64,000 bases of DNA from Opitutaceae bacterium (GCA_016711225.1 JADJTK010000052.1:186001-250000), one strand, 5' to 3'; positions 24,495-35,082 are shown, counted from the first letter of the stretch. A program made the numbers and translations. Notes: generated by a model from the sequence alone, not told the origin.

Positions 24495-27400
24495 TTAGAA
24501 CCGGAAGGTGTTGGTGAGCTGCCAGGTTTGCGGCGGGCGGATACGATAAGCCGCCGGCGTGCCGTCGGGCTGGGTCGTGATCGGGATCAGCTCGTTGCCC
24601 ACGAACGCATTGCGAACGTTCAGCTGGATCTGCCACTCGACGTCCCTCCAGACCTTGCGGGTGTAACCGACCCACAAGTCGAAGTTCATCTCGCTGTCGC
24701 CCTTGTACGGGCTGGTCAGATCGTAGTTCACCTTGCCCGCGGTGGTGCTCGGGATAACCGGGTAACCGATGATGACCGAGGACTCGTAGCGCACGCCACC
24801 GCCAACATTGACGCCCTTCAGGAAACCGGAATCGAAGTCGTAGTTGGTGATGCCGTTGAAGCGCCACTTGCGCAGCTCGGGAACGTTGGTGCCTTCCAGC
24901 AGCTTGAGCATGGCGTAGTCGGCGCCGATTTGCTGATTCCACTGGAACAGGGCCGTCTCGTTGCCAGCGCCACCCCACCAGACGCGGAGATCGCCAGCGC
25001 TGCCGACGCCACCACTCAGGGCGTCCTCGTAATTCTTAACGAATTCCGAAAGGGCCTCGCCGCCAACATTGAAGCGCTGGGCGGTGGTCTTGGAGGCGTT
25101 GAACGTCAAGCGCCAGTTCTTGGTGACCTGAGCGTTGAACTCGATCTCGTAACCCTTCGAGACGCTATCCTCGGTCACCGCCAAACCGGCCGGTTGGGAG
25201 GCTTGGATACCGTCGCCACGACCGGCGGCGGTGAACGGCCGCTTGAAGTCCATTCCCCAAGCCGCGTAGAACCGGGGATCGACATTGGCCTGGTACGTGC
25301 GCCATGCAGCAATGACCTGCTTCTCACGCTCGTTGGCCAAGCGCCAAGCTTCGACGTTCGCGGCGGCGTCCAACTCAGGGGTGCCACCGGGGAAACCATT
25401 CTTCTTGGCCAGGTCGCGCTCGCGCTGGCTGGGCTCGTAGTTGTAACGGCTCGACTGCGAGTCAGGCGTAGCGGGCTTGGAGGAGACGTTGTTGTCTTCC
25501 CAATCGAATTCGAAGTGGTTGACCCAGTCGCCGGACCGCCGCTGCGACTCGCCAATGAAGCCAAGATTGCTCAAGCTGGAGTTCGAAACGTTCTTCGAGG
25601 CAGTCTCGTACTTGTTGATCTTGAGCGAGTACTTCCCGTCGCGAGTCTCGAGCAAGATACCCTGGTCGGTGGTCGTACCAGTCGGCGGCGCGAGCGGGGT
25701 ACCGTAGATATCCACGCGCTGCGACGACGGCTGGAAGTTGGAGGACTTGTTGTAGAACAAGCTCACCATGACCGGGCTCCGCTCGGTCAGCTTCTTCAGG
25801 CCGGGCAGATCCATCAAGTGAGCCACGACCATCCAGCTGTGCGAGGTCACCTGAAGGCGGTTGAACGCCGTGTAGGAGTTCGGATTGCCGATGATCTCGT
25901 GGTTCTCGAGCACATACGGATCCCAGAGGAGGCGACCGCGGGAGTCGGCGAACGTGACCGTGCGGGTCTTATCCTTGCTCGTCCACGGCCCGGAGTTCGA
26001 GTTGTAGGCGGTCGTCCAAGACTTGGCGATATCCTTGCGGACGCCCCAAGTACCGACGAGCGAGTTGTCGAGGAAGTTCCCCTGCCACACGAACGCGTCC
26101 GAGGTCACGCGGGAGCGGACCTTGCGGATGCTGGTGGTATTGGCGATACGCTCGGCCTCCGAGTTCTCGGAATCGACCCAGGTCACCGGCACATCCGTCC
26201 AGCCAATGTAGTTGGCCGGATTCTCCGCCTGCGTCGAGAGGTACGTCGCCCCGGAATTATTGTACGGCGCGATATTCGGGTAGTAGTTGTTGATCCACGG
26301 AGCAGCCGGATCGACATAAGTCGGGGTGCCCGGGGTGGTCGACGGCTTCCAAATGCTCTTGCCGTCAACGACGGGGTTGAGAACACGAACGGTCCCGTTC
26401 GGGAGCTCGAATTTCTTCGACGGGTTCGGCAAATACGCACCGGACACCGTGCTCGAATTGAGCAGGGAGGGCCCGAGGTAGATCACCGGATTCGGAACCA
26501 TTTCATTGGCGTTGATCCGGTAGTTCGTACCAGCCGAGATCGCCGCGGCGTAGTTATCGCTGGCAGTCGCACGGATCCAGCTTTGCGAATCGTTCGTGTC
26601 CTCGTCCTCACCGAAGAGGCCGGTGACCGTCTGCTTGCCAAGGAACCGAAGCGCCCAATTCTTGCCATCCTTCGAGAAATCGTGGGTGGCGAAGATGGTG
26701 GCGCGCTTGTTCTCCTTCTCGGAGCGGTATGTGCTGTTGTTGCCCTGACCGTTGTCCGAGAGGAATGCCCTGCCGACAAACGGATTCGGCGTGCCATCGG
26801 AGAACGGGTCGGCGTTCACACCTGCATCGGGAGTGCCGTCGCCATAGACTTTGTTGATGTCGACGAAGATGGCTTGGCGGCTGCCCGAGAGCAAGCTGAC
26901 CTGACCGCGCTTGAAGAGCTCGTTGTTGTAGGCGAGCTCAAAGCCGATCTGGTCGTTGAAGAACGTCTGCGCGAGGCTGACGTTGTAGGTGCGGAAGTCC
27001 TGCCATTCGCGCTTGTTCGGTCCGTCCATCAACTGATTGTAGAAGTCGAAGATGGACGAGTCGGTGATCGACATGTCCTTGTAGACACCGGCATTCGAAT
27101 ACGGCAGACCGGCGGCGCGGGCATAGTCGGCGTACGAGGCGATCGCGCCCGGGCGAGTCCAGTTCACACCGTTGATGCCGTTGTCGACCGTACCATTCGA
27201 TGCGAGCGCGCCGGCGAAGTTCTGCCGGGGTTCGATCACCCGCATCGGGCCGGCCAAGCCGCTTTCAGAGTCCGTATAGAACGCCATCGGGCTGCCGTAC
27301 TGCTGGGCGAAGTTGCCGATCCACGGATTGTAGTTGGGGTTCGGCGCGCCGCCGGCGATGCCGTTCGGATAATGCGCAAGCACCCCAGCAGGGATCGTAG

Positions 27401-28478
27401 AACCATTATACTTCTGGCGGATCTGGCCGTGGTTTGCACGCGGCGTGTTGTCGTCCGTCAGCTGGATCGGGATGAAGGTCTCACGATTCAGGTTCTTGTA
27501 GGTGGTCGCTTTGCCATCGACGTCGAGTCCAGCGTAGGTTCCGGTGCGGAACCACGGGGTGATCATGTCGACCGGGGGCATCGTGCGGGGGTTGTTCGAA
27601 CGCACGCGGCCGGCCTCGTAATTGGCCTTCAGGATGGTGCGCATGCCGTTCTTCTTGAGGAAGGCCGGCTCGAAACGCAGCGCAGTGTAAAAACGCTCAT
27701 CCTTGGATTGCGCCGGATCCTGCTTGAACTGGTCGTCGTTGCGCAGAGCGGCAACGCGGACAGCCAGCTGATCCTCGATAAGGACGCGGTTGACATCCAA
27801 GCTCTGGCGATTGGCGCCGTAGCTACCGACGCGGAACTGCACTTCGTTGGCGTTGCGGAACATCGCCTGCTTGGAGCGGGTATTGATGATACCCGCCGGG
27901 CTGCCCATACCGAAGAGGATGGAGTTCGCACCACGCTGGAGATCGACGCCGTCGACGGCATAACCATCCCAGGGAATGTCGGTCAGGAAGAAGTCGCGGG
28001 TGTTGTCGGCTGCAGCCAAACCACGAACGCGGGTATTGCTGTTCGGGGTCATCAGCTTGCCGGCCTCGTCGAGCTTCGCACCGTCGCCGGTGCCGGCGAA
28101 ATTACCGTACGAACCGCCGACCTCAGAACCAGTGGTGTACTGGAGCAGGGTACGGTTGTCGGTCGCACCAACGTCCTTGAGGAACTCGGAGGTGACGACG
28201 CTCACCGCGCTACCGATATCGCGTAGCTCGGTGTTGAGGCGATTACCCGCCAAGGTGGTCGCGGCGGAGTAACCGGAGTTCGCCGTCGCAGTGACTTCGA
28301 ACGGCGACAGGACGACGACTTCTTCCTCACTGGCGGCAGTGGCGGGTTTGGGAGCCTCGGCAGCGGGAGCGGCCGCCGTCTGGGCGAAAGCTCCTGCGGT
28401 CAATGCGGCACCTGCCAGGGAAAGCAGGGTGCGAACGCCACGGCCAGTCGACCGTAGCTGATTTTTCGTTTTGTGCAT
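24495..28478 (-). CDS. Large TonB-dependent outer-membrane receptor
   Basis: 1,327 aa. Signal peptide (MHKTKNQLRSTGRG ... AGAFAQ) followed by a short Ala/Pro-rich linker, then the conserved segment VVLSPFEVTATANSGYSAA that begins the plug (GSAVSVVTSEFLKDVGATDN). A very long beta-barrel ends in the terminal aromatic TNTFRF. The start ATG is taken 11 residues into the open frame so that the signal peptide is N-terminal. Such receptors import oligosaccharides or chelates using TonB energy; the substrate is unknown. No SusD-like partner is present. It is bracketed by the two FG-GAP/UnbV paralogues. Confidence 0.9.
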   Translation of the reverse strand: MHKTKNQLRSTGRGVRTLLSLAGAALTAGAFAQTAAAPAAEAPKPATAASEEEVVVLSPFEVTATANSGYSAATTLAGNRLNTELRDIGSAVSVVTSEFLKDVGATDNRTLLQYTTGSEVGGSYGNFAGTGDGAKLDEAGKLMTPNSNTRVRGLAAADNTRDFFLTDIPWDGYAVDGVDLQRGANSILFGMGSPAGIINTRSKQAMFRNANEVQFRVGSYGANRQSLDVNRVLIEDQLAVRVAALRNDDQFKQDPAQSKDERFYTALRFEPAFLKKNGMRTILKANYEAGRVRSNNPRTMPPVDMITPWFRTGTYAGLDVDGKATTYKNLNRETFIPIQLTDDNTPRANHGQIRQKYNGSTIPAGVLAHYPNGIAGGAPNPNYNPWIGNFAQQYGSPMAFYTDSESGLAGPMRVIEPRQNFAGALASNGTVDNGINGVNWTRPGAIASYADYARAAGLPYSNAGVYKDMSITDSSIFDFYNQLMDGPNKREWQDFRTYNVSLAQTFFNDQIGFELAYNNELFKRGQVSLLSGSRQAIFVDINKVYGDGTPDAGVNADPFSDGTPNPFVGRAFLSDNGQGNNSTYRSEKENKRATIFATHDFSKDGKNWALRFLGKQTVTGLFGEDEDTNDSQSWIRATASDNYAAAISAGTNYRINANEMVPNPVIYLGPSLLNSSTVSGAYLPNPSKKFELPNGTVRVLNPVVDGKSIWKPSTTPGTPTYVDPAAPWINNYYPNIAPYNNSGATYLSTQAENPANYIGWTDVPVTWVDSENSEAERIANTTSIRKVRSRVTSDAFVWQGNFLDNSLVGTWGVRKDIAKSWTTAYNSNSGPWTSKDKTRTVTFADSRGRLLWDPYVLENHEIIGNPNSYTAFNRLQVTSHSWMVVAHLMDLPGLKKLTERSPVMVSLFYNKSSNFQPSSQRVDIYGTPLAPPTGTTTDQGILLETRDGKYSLKINKYETASKNVSNSSLSNLGFIGESQRRSGDWVNHFEFDWEDNNVSSKPATPDSQSSRYNYEPSQRERDLAKKNGFPGGTPELDAAANVEAWRLANEREKQVIAAWRTYQANVDPRFYAAWGMDFKRPFTAAGRGDGIQASQPAGLAVTEDSVSKGYEIEFNAQVTKNWRLTFNASKTTAQRFNVGGEALSEFVKNYEDALSGGVGSAGDLRVWWGGAGNETALFQWNQQIGADYAMLKLLEGTNVPELRKWRFNGITNYDFDSGFLKGVNVGGGVRYESSVIIGYPVIPSTTAGKVNYDLTSPYKGDSEMNFDLWVGYTRKVWRDVEWQIQLNVRNAFVGNELIPITTQPDGTPAAYRIRPPQTWQLTNTFRF

Positions 28479-29156
28479 GGTATGAAACCGATCTCGCGCA
28501 CAAATGACCAATCCCGGCAGTAGACCGGGGGGGAGCAGTGTGCCACGAAACCGTTTGAGGGCTTGTTGTATCTGTAGTCTGGGTTAACTGCGGTGCGAAC
28601 CTAAGGGGGGTACGCTTCGCGAGCATCCCGAACCAGCCTCAATCGGCAAAACACCCGTTACTCACGCTGGTGAGTAATTGACCCTACCTCGCCCTCGGCA
28701 CCGTTTCCCGGGCGGTCAAACGCCCGCCGCAACGCCCCCTGTGTCCGCCCCATCTCCGCGCCCTCGCCCCGCTCAGCAACCTACCGCGGCAAGAAGCCCG
28801 TCACGATTGCCTGGATCCGGGGTGCCGATCCCCCGGAGTATCCCCATGGCGATGCGCCGCGCTTCTCATCGCCGCCGAGACCATCACGACCGCGCCGGCC
28901 TCAGGCGTCCCGGCGGCGAGCCAGTGGGCCAGAGCGCGCTGCTGCATCAACTTGAGTTCGGCCTTGGAGACCGCGTCTTCCGTCCCCGCCTACGGCCCTC
29001 CTGCAGCCGGCCAAAGGAATACGAGGGGCGAGCACCGCCGCGAGCAGATCATCCGGCAGTCCGCCAGCAACGCCGCCCACTCGTCCGCCTGCCCGAGCAG
29101 GAGCCCTTCGCTGGCCTCTTGACTTGAGCCGGGCCGGATTCTTGCTCGGTGCAACG
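28479..29156. other. Intergenic region between divergent receptor and FG-GAP gene
   Basis: 678 bases with no convincing gene. It must hold the promoters of the TonB receptor (minus) and of the second FG-GAP/UnbV gene (plus). The one clear structure is the inverted repeat TTACTCAC-GCTG-GTGAGTAA at 28658-28677, listed separately. Confidence 0.5.
28658..28677. promoter_or_regulatory. Perfect 8-4-8 inverted repeat, candidate operator
   Basis: TTACTCAC and GTGAGTAA are separated by GCTG, about 180 bases upstream of the receptor start and 480 bases upstream of the FG-GAP gene. It is AT-richer than its surroundings and has no T tract, so it looks more like a protein-binding palindrome than a terminator. 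The binding protein is unknown; the nearby LacI regulator is one candidate. Confidence 0.4.
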
Positions 29157-32100
29157 ATGCGCCCTGCCCTGCCCCGCCCGCTCGTTCGTGCACTGGCTAC
29201 CGGCCTCCTTGCCGCGGCGGCCGCCCTCCCCGCCGCCTCCGCCCCACTCGAATCGTCGCCGCTCGCCCCCCGCTCCGGCCCCCGCGGCGCCACGCTCTTT
29301 GCCCCGCTCGCCCCGGAGGCAACCGGCCTCATCACGGACAACAGATACGACGACCCCCGCATGTGGGGTAACCGCTACCAGGAAATCGTCTACGGCGCTT
29401 CCGGTTGCGGCGTCGCCATCGCCGACTACGACGGCGACGGCCGGCCCGATGTCTTCACCGTCGCCAAAACTGGGCGCTGCCGCCTCTTCCGCAATCTCGG
29501 CAACTGGAAGTTCGAGGACGTCACCGACCGCGCCGGCCTGCCGGGCGGAGCCGCCGGTTGGGCCGACAAGGTGAAGGGCCTGCTGGGCAGCGGCGACCCC
29601 CTCGCCGATTCACCCGAGAACTGGAAGCAGGGAACCACCTTCGCCGATGTGAACAATGACGGCCGTCTCGACCTCTACGTTTGCCGTTTCGGCGCCCCCA
29701 ACTGGCTCTTCATCAACCAGGGCGACGGCACCTTCAAGGAAGAGGCCGCCGCCCGCGGCCTCGCGCTGGTCGACGGCAGCTGCGTCGGCGCCTTCTGCGA
29801 CTACGATCGCGACGGTTGGCTCGACGTCTACGTCCAGACCAACCTGCTCACCAACGTCAAACGTCCCCAGGGCCAGCCCGACCACCTCCTCCACAACCGC
29901 GGCAACGGCACCTTCGAGGAGGTAAGCGCCCGCGCCGGAATCAAGAACACCGACACCTCTGGTCACTCCGCCACCTGGTGGGACTACGACGACGACAACT
30001 GGCCCGACCTTTATGTGGCCAACGACTACGCCGTCCCCGATTTCCTCTACCACAACAACCGGGACGGCACCTTCACCGACACACTTTCCCAGGTCGTCCC
30101 CCATATGCCCCACTCCGCCATGGGCTCGGACCTCGGAGATGTGAACAACGACGGCCGCCTGGACTTCTACGTCGCCGACATGGCCGCCACCACCCACGAA
30201 AAGGACCAACGCGGCATGGCCAGTATCCGCGTGCTGCTCAACGACAGCGACTACGACGCCCAGCCCGCCCCGCAGTTCATGCGCAATGCCCTCTACTTGA
30301 ATAGCGGTACCGGGCGCATGTTGGAGGCCGCCGGCCTGCTCGGGCTGGCGCGCACCGACTGGACGTGGTCTCCCCGCCTCGAGGACCTCAACAACGACGG
30401 CCGCCTGGACCTGCAGGTGACCAACGGGATGACCCGCGAGTACCACAACGTGGACCTGCTCGCCCGCACCCTCGGCATCGAGAGCATCGCCGAGTCCTAC
30501 CGGCTCATCCGGGCGACTCCCGTTATGGCCGAGCACAACCTTGCCTACCGGAACCTCGGTGACCTCCGCTTCGAGGAATGCGGTGCGGCCTGGGGCCTCG
30601 ACCGGCTCGGGGTGAGCTTTGGCTCGGCCTATGGCGACCTCGACGGCGACGGCGACCTCGACCTCGTTCACGCCAACTACGAGGCCGGCGCGACGATGCT
30701 ACGCAACGACAGCGACACCGGCCACCGCGCCCTAGTGGCACTGCGCGGCACCCGCTCGAACCGGTTCGGCGTCGGAGCCAAAGTCCACATCGAGACCGCA
30801 GCCGGCCCACAAGTGAGGCAACTCGTCGTCGCCCGCGGTTATCTCTCCAGCAGCGAGCCGGTACTGCACTTCGGACTGGGCGCGGACACCACGATTCGCC
30901 GCCTCACCGTCACCTGGCCCAGCGGCCACCTGCAGACCTTCACCGACCTCCCGGCCGACCACCGCTTCACCATCACCGAACCGGAGGACGCCCCACCGGC
31001 GACTCCGGCCCCGGCCGCACCGTCGCCGCAGTTCACCGATGCCAGCGCCGCCCTCGGCCTCGCGGTGGAAAGCCGCGAGGGGCCCTTCGCCGAGGGCCGC
31101 GCCCAGGCGTTGCAGCAGTTCCGCTTCAGCCGCCGCGGCCCGGCCCTAGCCGCGGGCGATCTCGACGGCGACGACCGCGACGAGTTCCTGCTCGGTGGCA
31201 CCACGCTCCAACCAGCCAGCGTTCTACGCGCAGCCACGGTGGGCCGCTTCTCCGCCGCCGCACTCGGCCCCACCGGCTCGCTGCCCGACGGGCCGGCCCT
31301 CGTCTTCGAGGCCGACGGCGACGGGCACACCGATGTGCTGGTGACCAAGGCCGGCGCCGCCCGCCCCAACGGCGCTCCCGAGTACCAGCCGCAGCTGTGG
31401 TTCAACGATGGTGGAGGCAACCTGCGTGCCGCGCCGCCCGGCGCCCTGCCGGCCCTGCCGCTCAGCGTGGGCGCGCTCGCCGCGGCCGATTTCAACCACG
31501 ACGGCCGCCTCGATATGTTCGTCGGCGCGCGCCTGCAACCCGGCCGCTATCCGCTGCCTCCGCGCAGCTCCCTGCTGGCCAACCGCGGCGGCCGTTTCGA
31601 AGACGTCACCGACTCGGTCGCGCCCGCGTTGCGCGAGGCCGGACTCGTGACCTCGGCGCTCTGGAGCGATGTGGACGGCGACGGCTGGGCCGACCTGCTC
31701 GTCTCCACTGAATGGGGTGGCGTACGCTATTTCCACAACAACTCCGGCACCGAGTTCGAGGATCGCTCCGCGGCCGCCGGCTTCAGCGCCGCCGGCACCG
31801 GCTGGTGGAGCGCGCTGGCCACCGCCGATTTCAACGGGGACGGCCGTCCAGATTACGCAGCGGGCAATACAGGCTTGAACTCGCCTTACACCGCCAGCGA
31901 GTCCGAGCCCGCCCTGCTCTACTACGGCGACTTCGGGGGCAGCGGCGCGCCGGTGCTCGTCGAGGGCGAGTGGGACCAAGGCAAGCTCTACCCGAAACGC
32001 ACGCGCAAGGACCTCGGGCAGGCTATTCCCGCCGTGCTCAAACGCTTCGCCAACAACGACGACTACGCCCGCGCCACCCTGACGGAAGTCTTGGGCGAAG

Positions 32101-32792
32101 CCCGCCTCTCCGCAGCGCGGCGCTTCACCGCCACGGAACTAAGCAGCGGGGTGTTCCTCAGCCAACCCGATGGCACCTACCGCTTCTCCCGGCTACCGCG
32201 CTTGGCGCAGATCGCCGCAGTACAAGGCTTGGTTGCGGGAGATTTCGATGGCGATGGGCTGGCCGATCTCTACGCGGTGCAGAACTCCCACGCACCGCTG
32301 GCCGCCATCGGCCGCTTCGACGGCGGCCTCAGCCAGCTCCTGTGCGGCGACGGCCACGGCGCCTTCACCACGATCGAGCCCGTAGCAAGCGGCCTCATCG
32401 TACCGGGCGATGCCAAGGCGCTGATCGTCACCGATCTCGATACCGACGGCTGGCCCGACTTTGTGGCGACAAGCAACGACGCCGCGACCGTCGCCTTCCG
32501 CAACCAGGGGGTCGCCGGGCGCCAGATGGTGCGCCTTTCGCTACGCGGCACAGCCGGCAATCCGACCGCCATTGGCGCCCGTGTCACGCTGGTGCTCGCC
32601 GATGCCACCACGCAGACGGCTGAGATAGCGGCTGGCGGCGGCTATTGGAGCCAGTCCAGCGCGGCCCTGCATTTTGGGTTCCCCAATAACAACCCGCCGC
32701 GCGAGGTCCGCATCGTCTGGCCCGACGGCAGCCATACCCGCCACAGCTACACCGGCGAGCCGCGAACCCTCACGCTCCGCCAGAGTCCATGA
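29157..32792 (+). CDS. Double FG-GAP/UnbV (CRTAC1-like) exported protein
   Basis: 1,211 aa, intact. The start at MRPALPRPLVRALATG gives a signal peptide cleaved near ASAPL; a start 11 codons earlier is less likely. The same duplicated architecture as the paralogue at 17248-20882 is seen: propeller with DYDGDGRPDVF and similar calcium loops, UnbV domain (TRSNRFGVGAKVHIETAAG), second propeller (AADFNHDGRLDMFVGARLQ) and second UnbV domain (GNPTAIGARVTLVLADATT). The two proteins are very similar throughout, indicating a duplication around the receptor gene. Probably secreted or cell-surface; biochemical role unknown. Confidence 0.88.
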   Translation: MRPALPRPLVRALATGLLAAAAALPAASAPLESSPLAPRSGPRGATLFAPLAPEATGLITDNRYDDPRMWGNRYQEIVYGASGCGVAIADYDGDGRPDVFTVAKTGRCRLFRNLGNWKFEDVTDRAGLPGGAAGWADKVKGLLGSGDPLADSPENWKQGTTFADVNNDGRLDLYVCRFGAPNWLFINQGDGTFKEEAAARGLALVDGSCVGAFCDYDRDGWLDVYVQTNLLTNVKRPQGQPDHLLHNRGNGTFEEVSARAGIKNTDTSGHSATWWDYDDDNWPDLYVANDYAVPDFLYHNNRDGTFTDTLSQVVPHMPHSAMGSDLGDVNNDGRLDFYVADMAATTHEKDQRGMASIRVLLNDSDYDAQPAPQFMRNALYLNSGTGRMLEAAGLLGLARTDWTWSPRLEDLNNDGRLDLQVTNGMTREYHNVDLLARTLGIESIAESYRLIRATPVMAEHNLAYRNLGDLRFEECGAAWGLDRLGVSFGSAYGDLDGDGDLDLVHANYEAGATMLRNDSDTGHRALVALRGTRSNRFGVGAKVHIETAAGPQVRQLVVARGYLSSSEPVLHFGLGADTTIRRLTVTWPSGHLQTFTDLPADHRFTITEPEDAPPATPAPAAPSPQFTDASAALGLAVESREGPFAEGRAQALQQFRFSRRGPALAAGDLDGDDRDEFLLGGTTLQPASVLRAATVGRFSAAALGPTGSLPDGPALVFEADGDGHTDVLVTKAGAARPNGAPEYQPQLWFNDGGGNLRAAPPGALPALPLSVGALAAADFNHDGRLDMFVGARLQPGRYPLPPRSSLLANRGGRFEDVTDSVAPALREAGLVTSALWSDVDGDGWADLLVSTEWGGVRYFHNNSGTEFEDRSAAAGFSAAGTGWWSALATADFNGDGRPDYAAGNTGLNSPYTASESEPALLYYGDFGGSGAPVLVEGEWDQGKLYPKRTRKDLGQAIPAVLKRFANNDDYARATLTEVLGEARLSAARRFTATELSSGVFLSQPDGTYRFSRLPRLAQIAAVQGLVAGDFDGDGLADLYAVQNSHAPLAAIGRFDGGLSQLLCGDGHGAFTTIEPVASGLIVPGDAKALIVTDLDTDGWPDFVATSNDAATVAFRNQGVAGRQMVRLSLRGTAGNPTAIGARVTLVLADATTQTAEIAAGGGYWSQSSAALHFGFPNNNPPREVRIVWPDGSHTRHSYTGEPRTLTLRQSP

Positions 32793-33002
32793 ACACAATC
32801 AGCGGGAGGACCTGATCGGGCGCGGCACTTGTACCCCCGAGCCCCGGCTGCAGCGTGACAATAGGGCGGTGAGTAGCTCCGAACTAGGCCCCCGGCGGTC
32901 CGAAGCGACGGCTCAAACAACTATTCGAGGGCAAGATAGAGACACTTTCCAAATCGGGGTTGACAAGGGCGCGCGGGTTCGGACCCTCAGCCCCTCTTTG
33001 CT

Positions 33003-33078
<76 letters not shown>

Positions 33079-33083
33079 CTTTC

Positions 33084-33121
33084 AAACCTCTGAACCAGAA
33101 ATGGTTCAGAGGTTTTTTGTT
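33084..33121 (+). terminator. Rho-independent terminator after tRNA-Lys
   Basis: AAACCTCTGAACCA pairs perfectly with TGGTTCAGAGGTTT around GAAA, and the right arm continues into a run of T residues. It is a strong terminator directly after the tRNA. Confidence 0.92.
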
Positions 33122-33493
33122 TTGGAGAGGCGTCCGAGAGAAGATTTCTCTGGGCCATTTCTGGGCCCAACGAAACAGGGTTCGTGTGCAGATCCCCAAC
33201 CGGGCGGCGAGGGGATTGGCCTCGCTGAAGCGACGGCCTGCCAATCCCTCGGGTCGGGAGGGCGGGATTGTGTGTGTATTCGACGATGACAGCATGGCTG
33301 CAACCTCCGGCCGAAGGTTCGTCGGAGCAGCCGGGAGCTGCCTCCCGAATTTCGGGCAGAACGTCTCCCGCGTTGCGGTTCAGGGCAAGGATCGGCTTGT
33401 CGCAGGGGCGTGGTTTCGACGACGGCAAAATCGGCGGTGGGAGCACCCGACGCGATCTCACCGGACGTCACGGGACTCGGCGCAGCCTCAGTA
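33122..33493. other. Gene-free spacer after the tRNA
   Basis: 372 bases between the tRNA terminator and the 3' end of hipA. No coding frame with family resemblance, no repeat of the tRNA 3' end and no integrase are seen, so there is no evidence of an integrated element here. Confidence 0.45.
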
Positions 33494-34771
33494 TCAGTCC
33501 GCCACCTTGAACGCCGCTGCCATCAGCTCCGTCTCTGACCGCGGCAGCTTCTGGGCTTTCGCCAGCTTCGACCAAGTCGCGACCGCGGCAGTGATTTCCC
33601 AAATGATCTGATCCGCTTGGGCCACTTTGAGCCCGTAGTAATGAGCCGTCGCCCGTGCCGATTCAAGGTCCGAGGTCGGGTCGGTGGCGTCGATGGCGAG
33701 GGCATGTGTCGGCCGATCCACGCTGGGATTCACATCGTAGGCGGGCGCCAGCCGCCAACCGTCGGACGCCAAAATGAAGCCGTGGTTGCGCAGATGATCG
33801 TCAGTGTTGGACACCAGGATATTAAAGACCACGCGGCTCCAGAGCTGCCGCAAATCCACAATTCTGTGACGCACGCTGCCGCGGGTGCTCAGGAATTCCG
33901 CCAGGTCGAGATAGCTGCCGCCCTGCCCATCGCTGCGTCCCAGCAGGGCCATTGCCGAGACAAAGAAGCGCCTCCGCCCCGCCGTCGTGCGATCAAAGCG
34001 GCGGCAGGCGAAGGTGCGATGGCGCCCGGCAAGATCGAGTAAGCGGGCCGGCGGCACATCGATCCCCGCCTTCCGGGCAAGCTCGTGGGTCACCGTTTCC
34101 CACGCCCCGACGTCTCGCCGATCCTCCCGGCTGGGAAACTTGGCGATCCACAGCGCACCGTCGCTGTCGGTGAAATTCGCCTTCGGCCGCGCGCCGCCGA
34201 GCGAACTGCCGGGGGCCAGCAACGCGCCCAGCCACTGCGAAAACTCCCGCCGCTGGGGCGCATCCGGATCTTCGATCGCCAGCGCCGCTGCCTCCAATTC
34301 GCGCAAACTGGCGAGCGGCGGAGCTGCCATCGCCCGGTCGTCATCGAGGAATTCCGCCGCCGGGTTGCGCCGAAAGCGCAAGGCCCCGAGGCGGCAGCTG
34401 TCGTGCACCCCGAAGAGAAAATCCCATTCGCCCAAGGCGCGAGGCCGGCGTCCCTCGCTGCGGGCACGCAACGTTTCTCGGCGCTCCATCAAGAGCCGCC
34501 CCCACCGATCGGGCGCCGAATCCACAAAGATTCCGAAAGCCGACGCCACCCCTGCCGGGTAACTCTCGGACCCGTGCAACTGGAGTTGGGGATCCAATTC
34601 GAAAGCATCCGGCCGGCTGAGCCACGAGCGATCATAGGCAAACGAGAACACGCCAGTGCCATGCCCGGCCGCGTGAAACAACGTCCCCACCGTGCAGGCC
34701 TGCGGCAGGAAGTCGGCATCCAGCACCACTTCCACCTGCTCGCGGCTCGGTTTGGCGACGGGTTTGCTCAT
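33494..34771 (-). CDS. hipA: HipA-type serine/threonine kinase toxin
   Basis: 425 aa. HipA family: Gly-rich activation segment SLGGARPKANF, catalytic loop VSNTDDHLRNHGF (D324/D325), and the DFG-equivalent APAYDVNPS (D346). In E. coli HipA phosphorylates glutamyl-tRNA synthetase and induces dormancy; other family members hit other synthetases. The gene overlaps the stop of the upstream Xre-type regulator by 4 bases (ATGA), so translation is probably coupled. All kinase motifs look intact, so it should be active. Confidence 0.9.
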   Translation of the reverse strand: MSKPVAKPSREQVEVVLDADFLPQACTVGTLFHAAGHGTGVFSFAYDRSWLSRPDAFELDPQLQLHGSESYPAGVASAFGIFVDSAPDRWGRLLMERRETLRARSEGRRPRALGEWDFLFGVHDSCRLGALRFRRNPAAEFLDDDRAMAAPPLASLRELEAAALAIEDPDAPQRREFSQWLGALLAPGSSLGGARPKANFTDSDGALWIAKFPSREDRRDVGAWETVTHELARKAGIDVPPARLLDLAGRHRTFACRRFDRTTAGRRRFFVSAMALLGRSDGQGGSYLDLAEFLSTRGSVRHRIVDLRQLWSRVVFNILVSNTDDHLRNHGFILASDGWRLAPAYDVNPSVDRPTHALAIDATDPTSDLESARATAHYYGLKVAQADQIIWEITAAVATWSKLAKAQKLPRSETELMAAAFKVAD

Positions 34772-35082
34772 GATTTCGGGGTCCCTTCTCCGCTCGTCTG
34801 AGCGCTCCGGCGAGGCGCGGTCTGACGCACCGGCAGTTGCAGATCCTGCAGCTTGCGCCCGAGTTGATCATCGCTGGCGACCCCCTCAAGGCTGTCCTGA
34901 AGCCCGAGTACGCGCAGGACCGCGACATACGCCCCCAGGCTGGTTCCCGGGTCGCCCTTCTCGATGCGCGCCAGAGTCACACGCGTGATTCCGGCACGGG
35001 CCGCCACGGTAGAGGCCGAGTAGCTGCGCCGCAATCGGGCTAGGCGCAGTCGCTCGCCCAAGGCGTCGAGCTGCGTGGTCAT
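34768..35082 (-). CDS. hipB: HipB-type antitoxin, Xre helix-turn-helix
   Basis: 104 aa. The helix-turn-helix RLRLARLRRSYSASTVAARAGITRVTLARIEKGD is the Xre/HipB type. The C-terminal tail (residues about 75-104) is probably disordered. The start at MTTQLDALGERLR is preferred to one 14 codons upstream because it begins just before the first helix. As a HipB homologue it should bind HipA and repress its own promoter. No TATCC-type operator typical of E. coli HipB is evident upstream. Confidence 0.85.
   Translation of the reverse strand: MTTQLDALGERLRLARLRRSYSASTVAARAGITRVTLARIEKGDPGTSLGAYVAVLRVLGLQDSLEGVASDDQLGRKLQDLQLPVRQTAPRRSAQTSGEGTPKS

Noticed and set aside
28678..29127. Open frame upstream of the second FG-GAP gene
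   Set aside because: Composition is Pro/Arg-rich and unlike a protein, with no ribosome-binding site; it is a GC-rich shadow frame.
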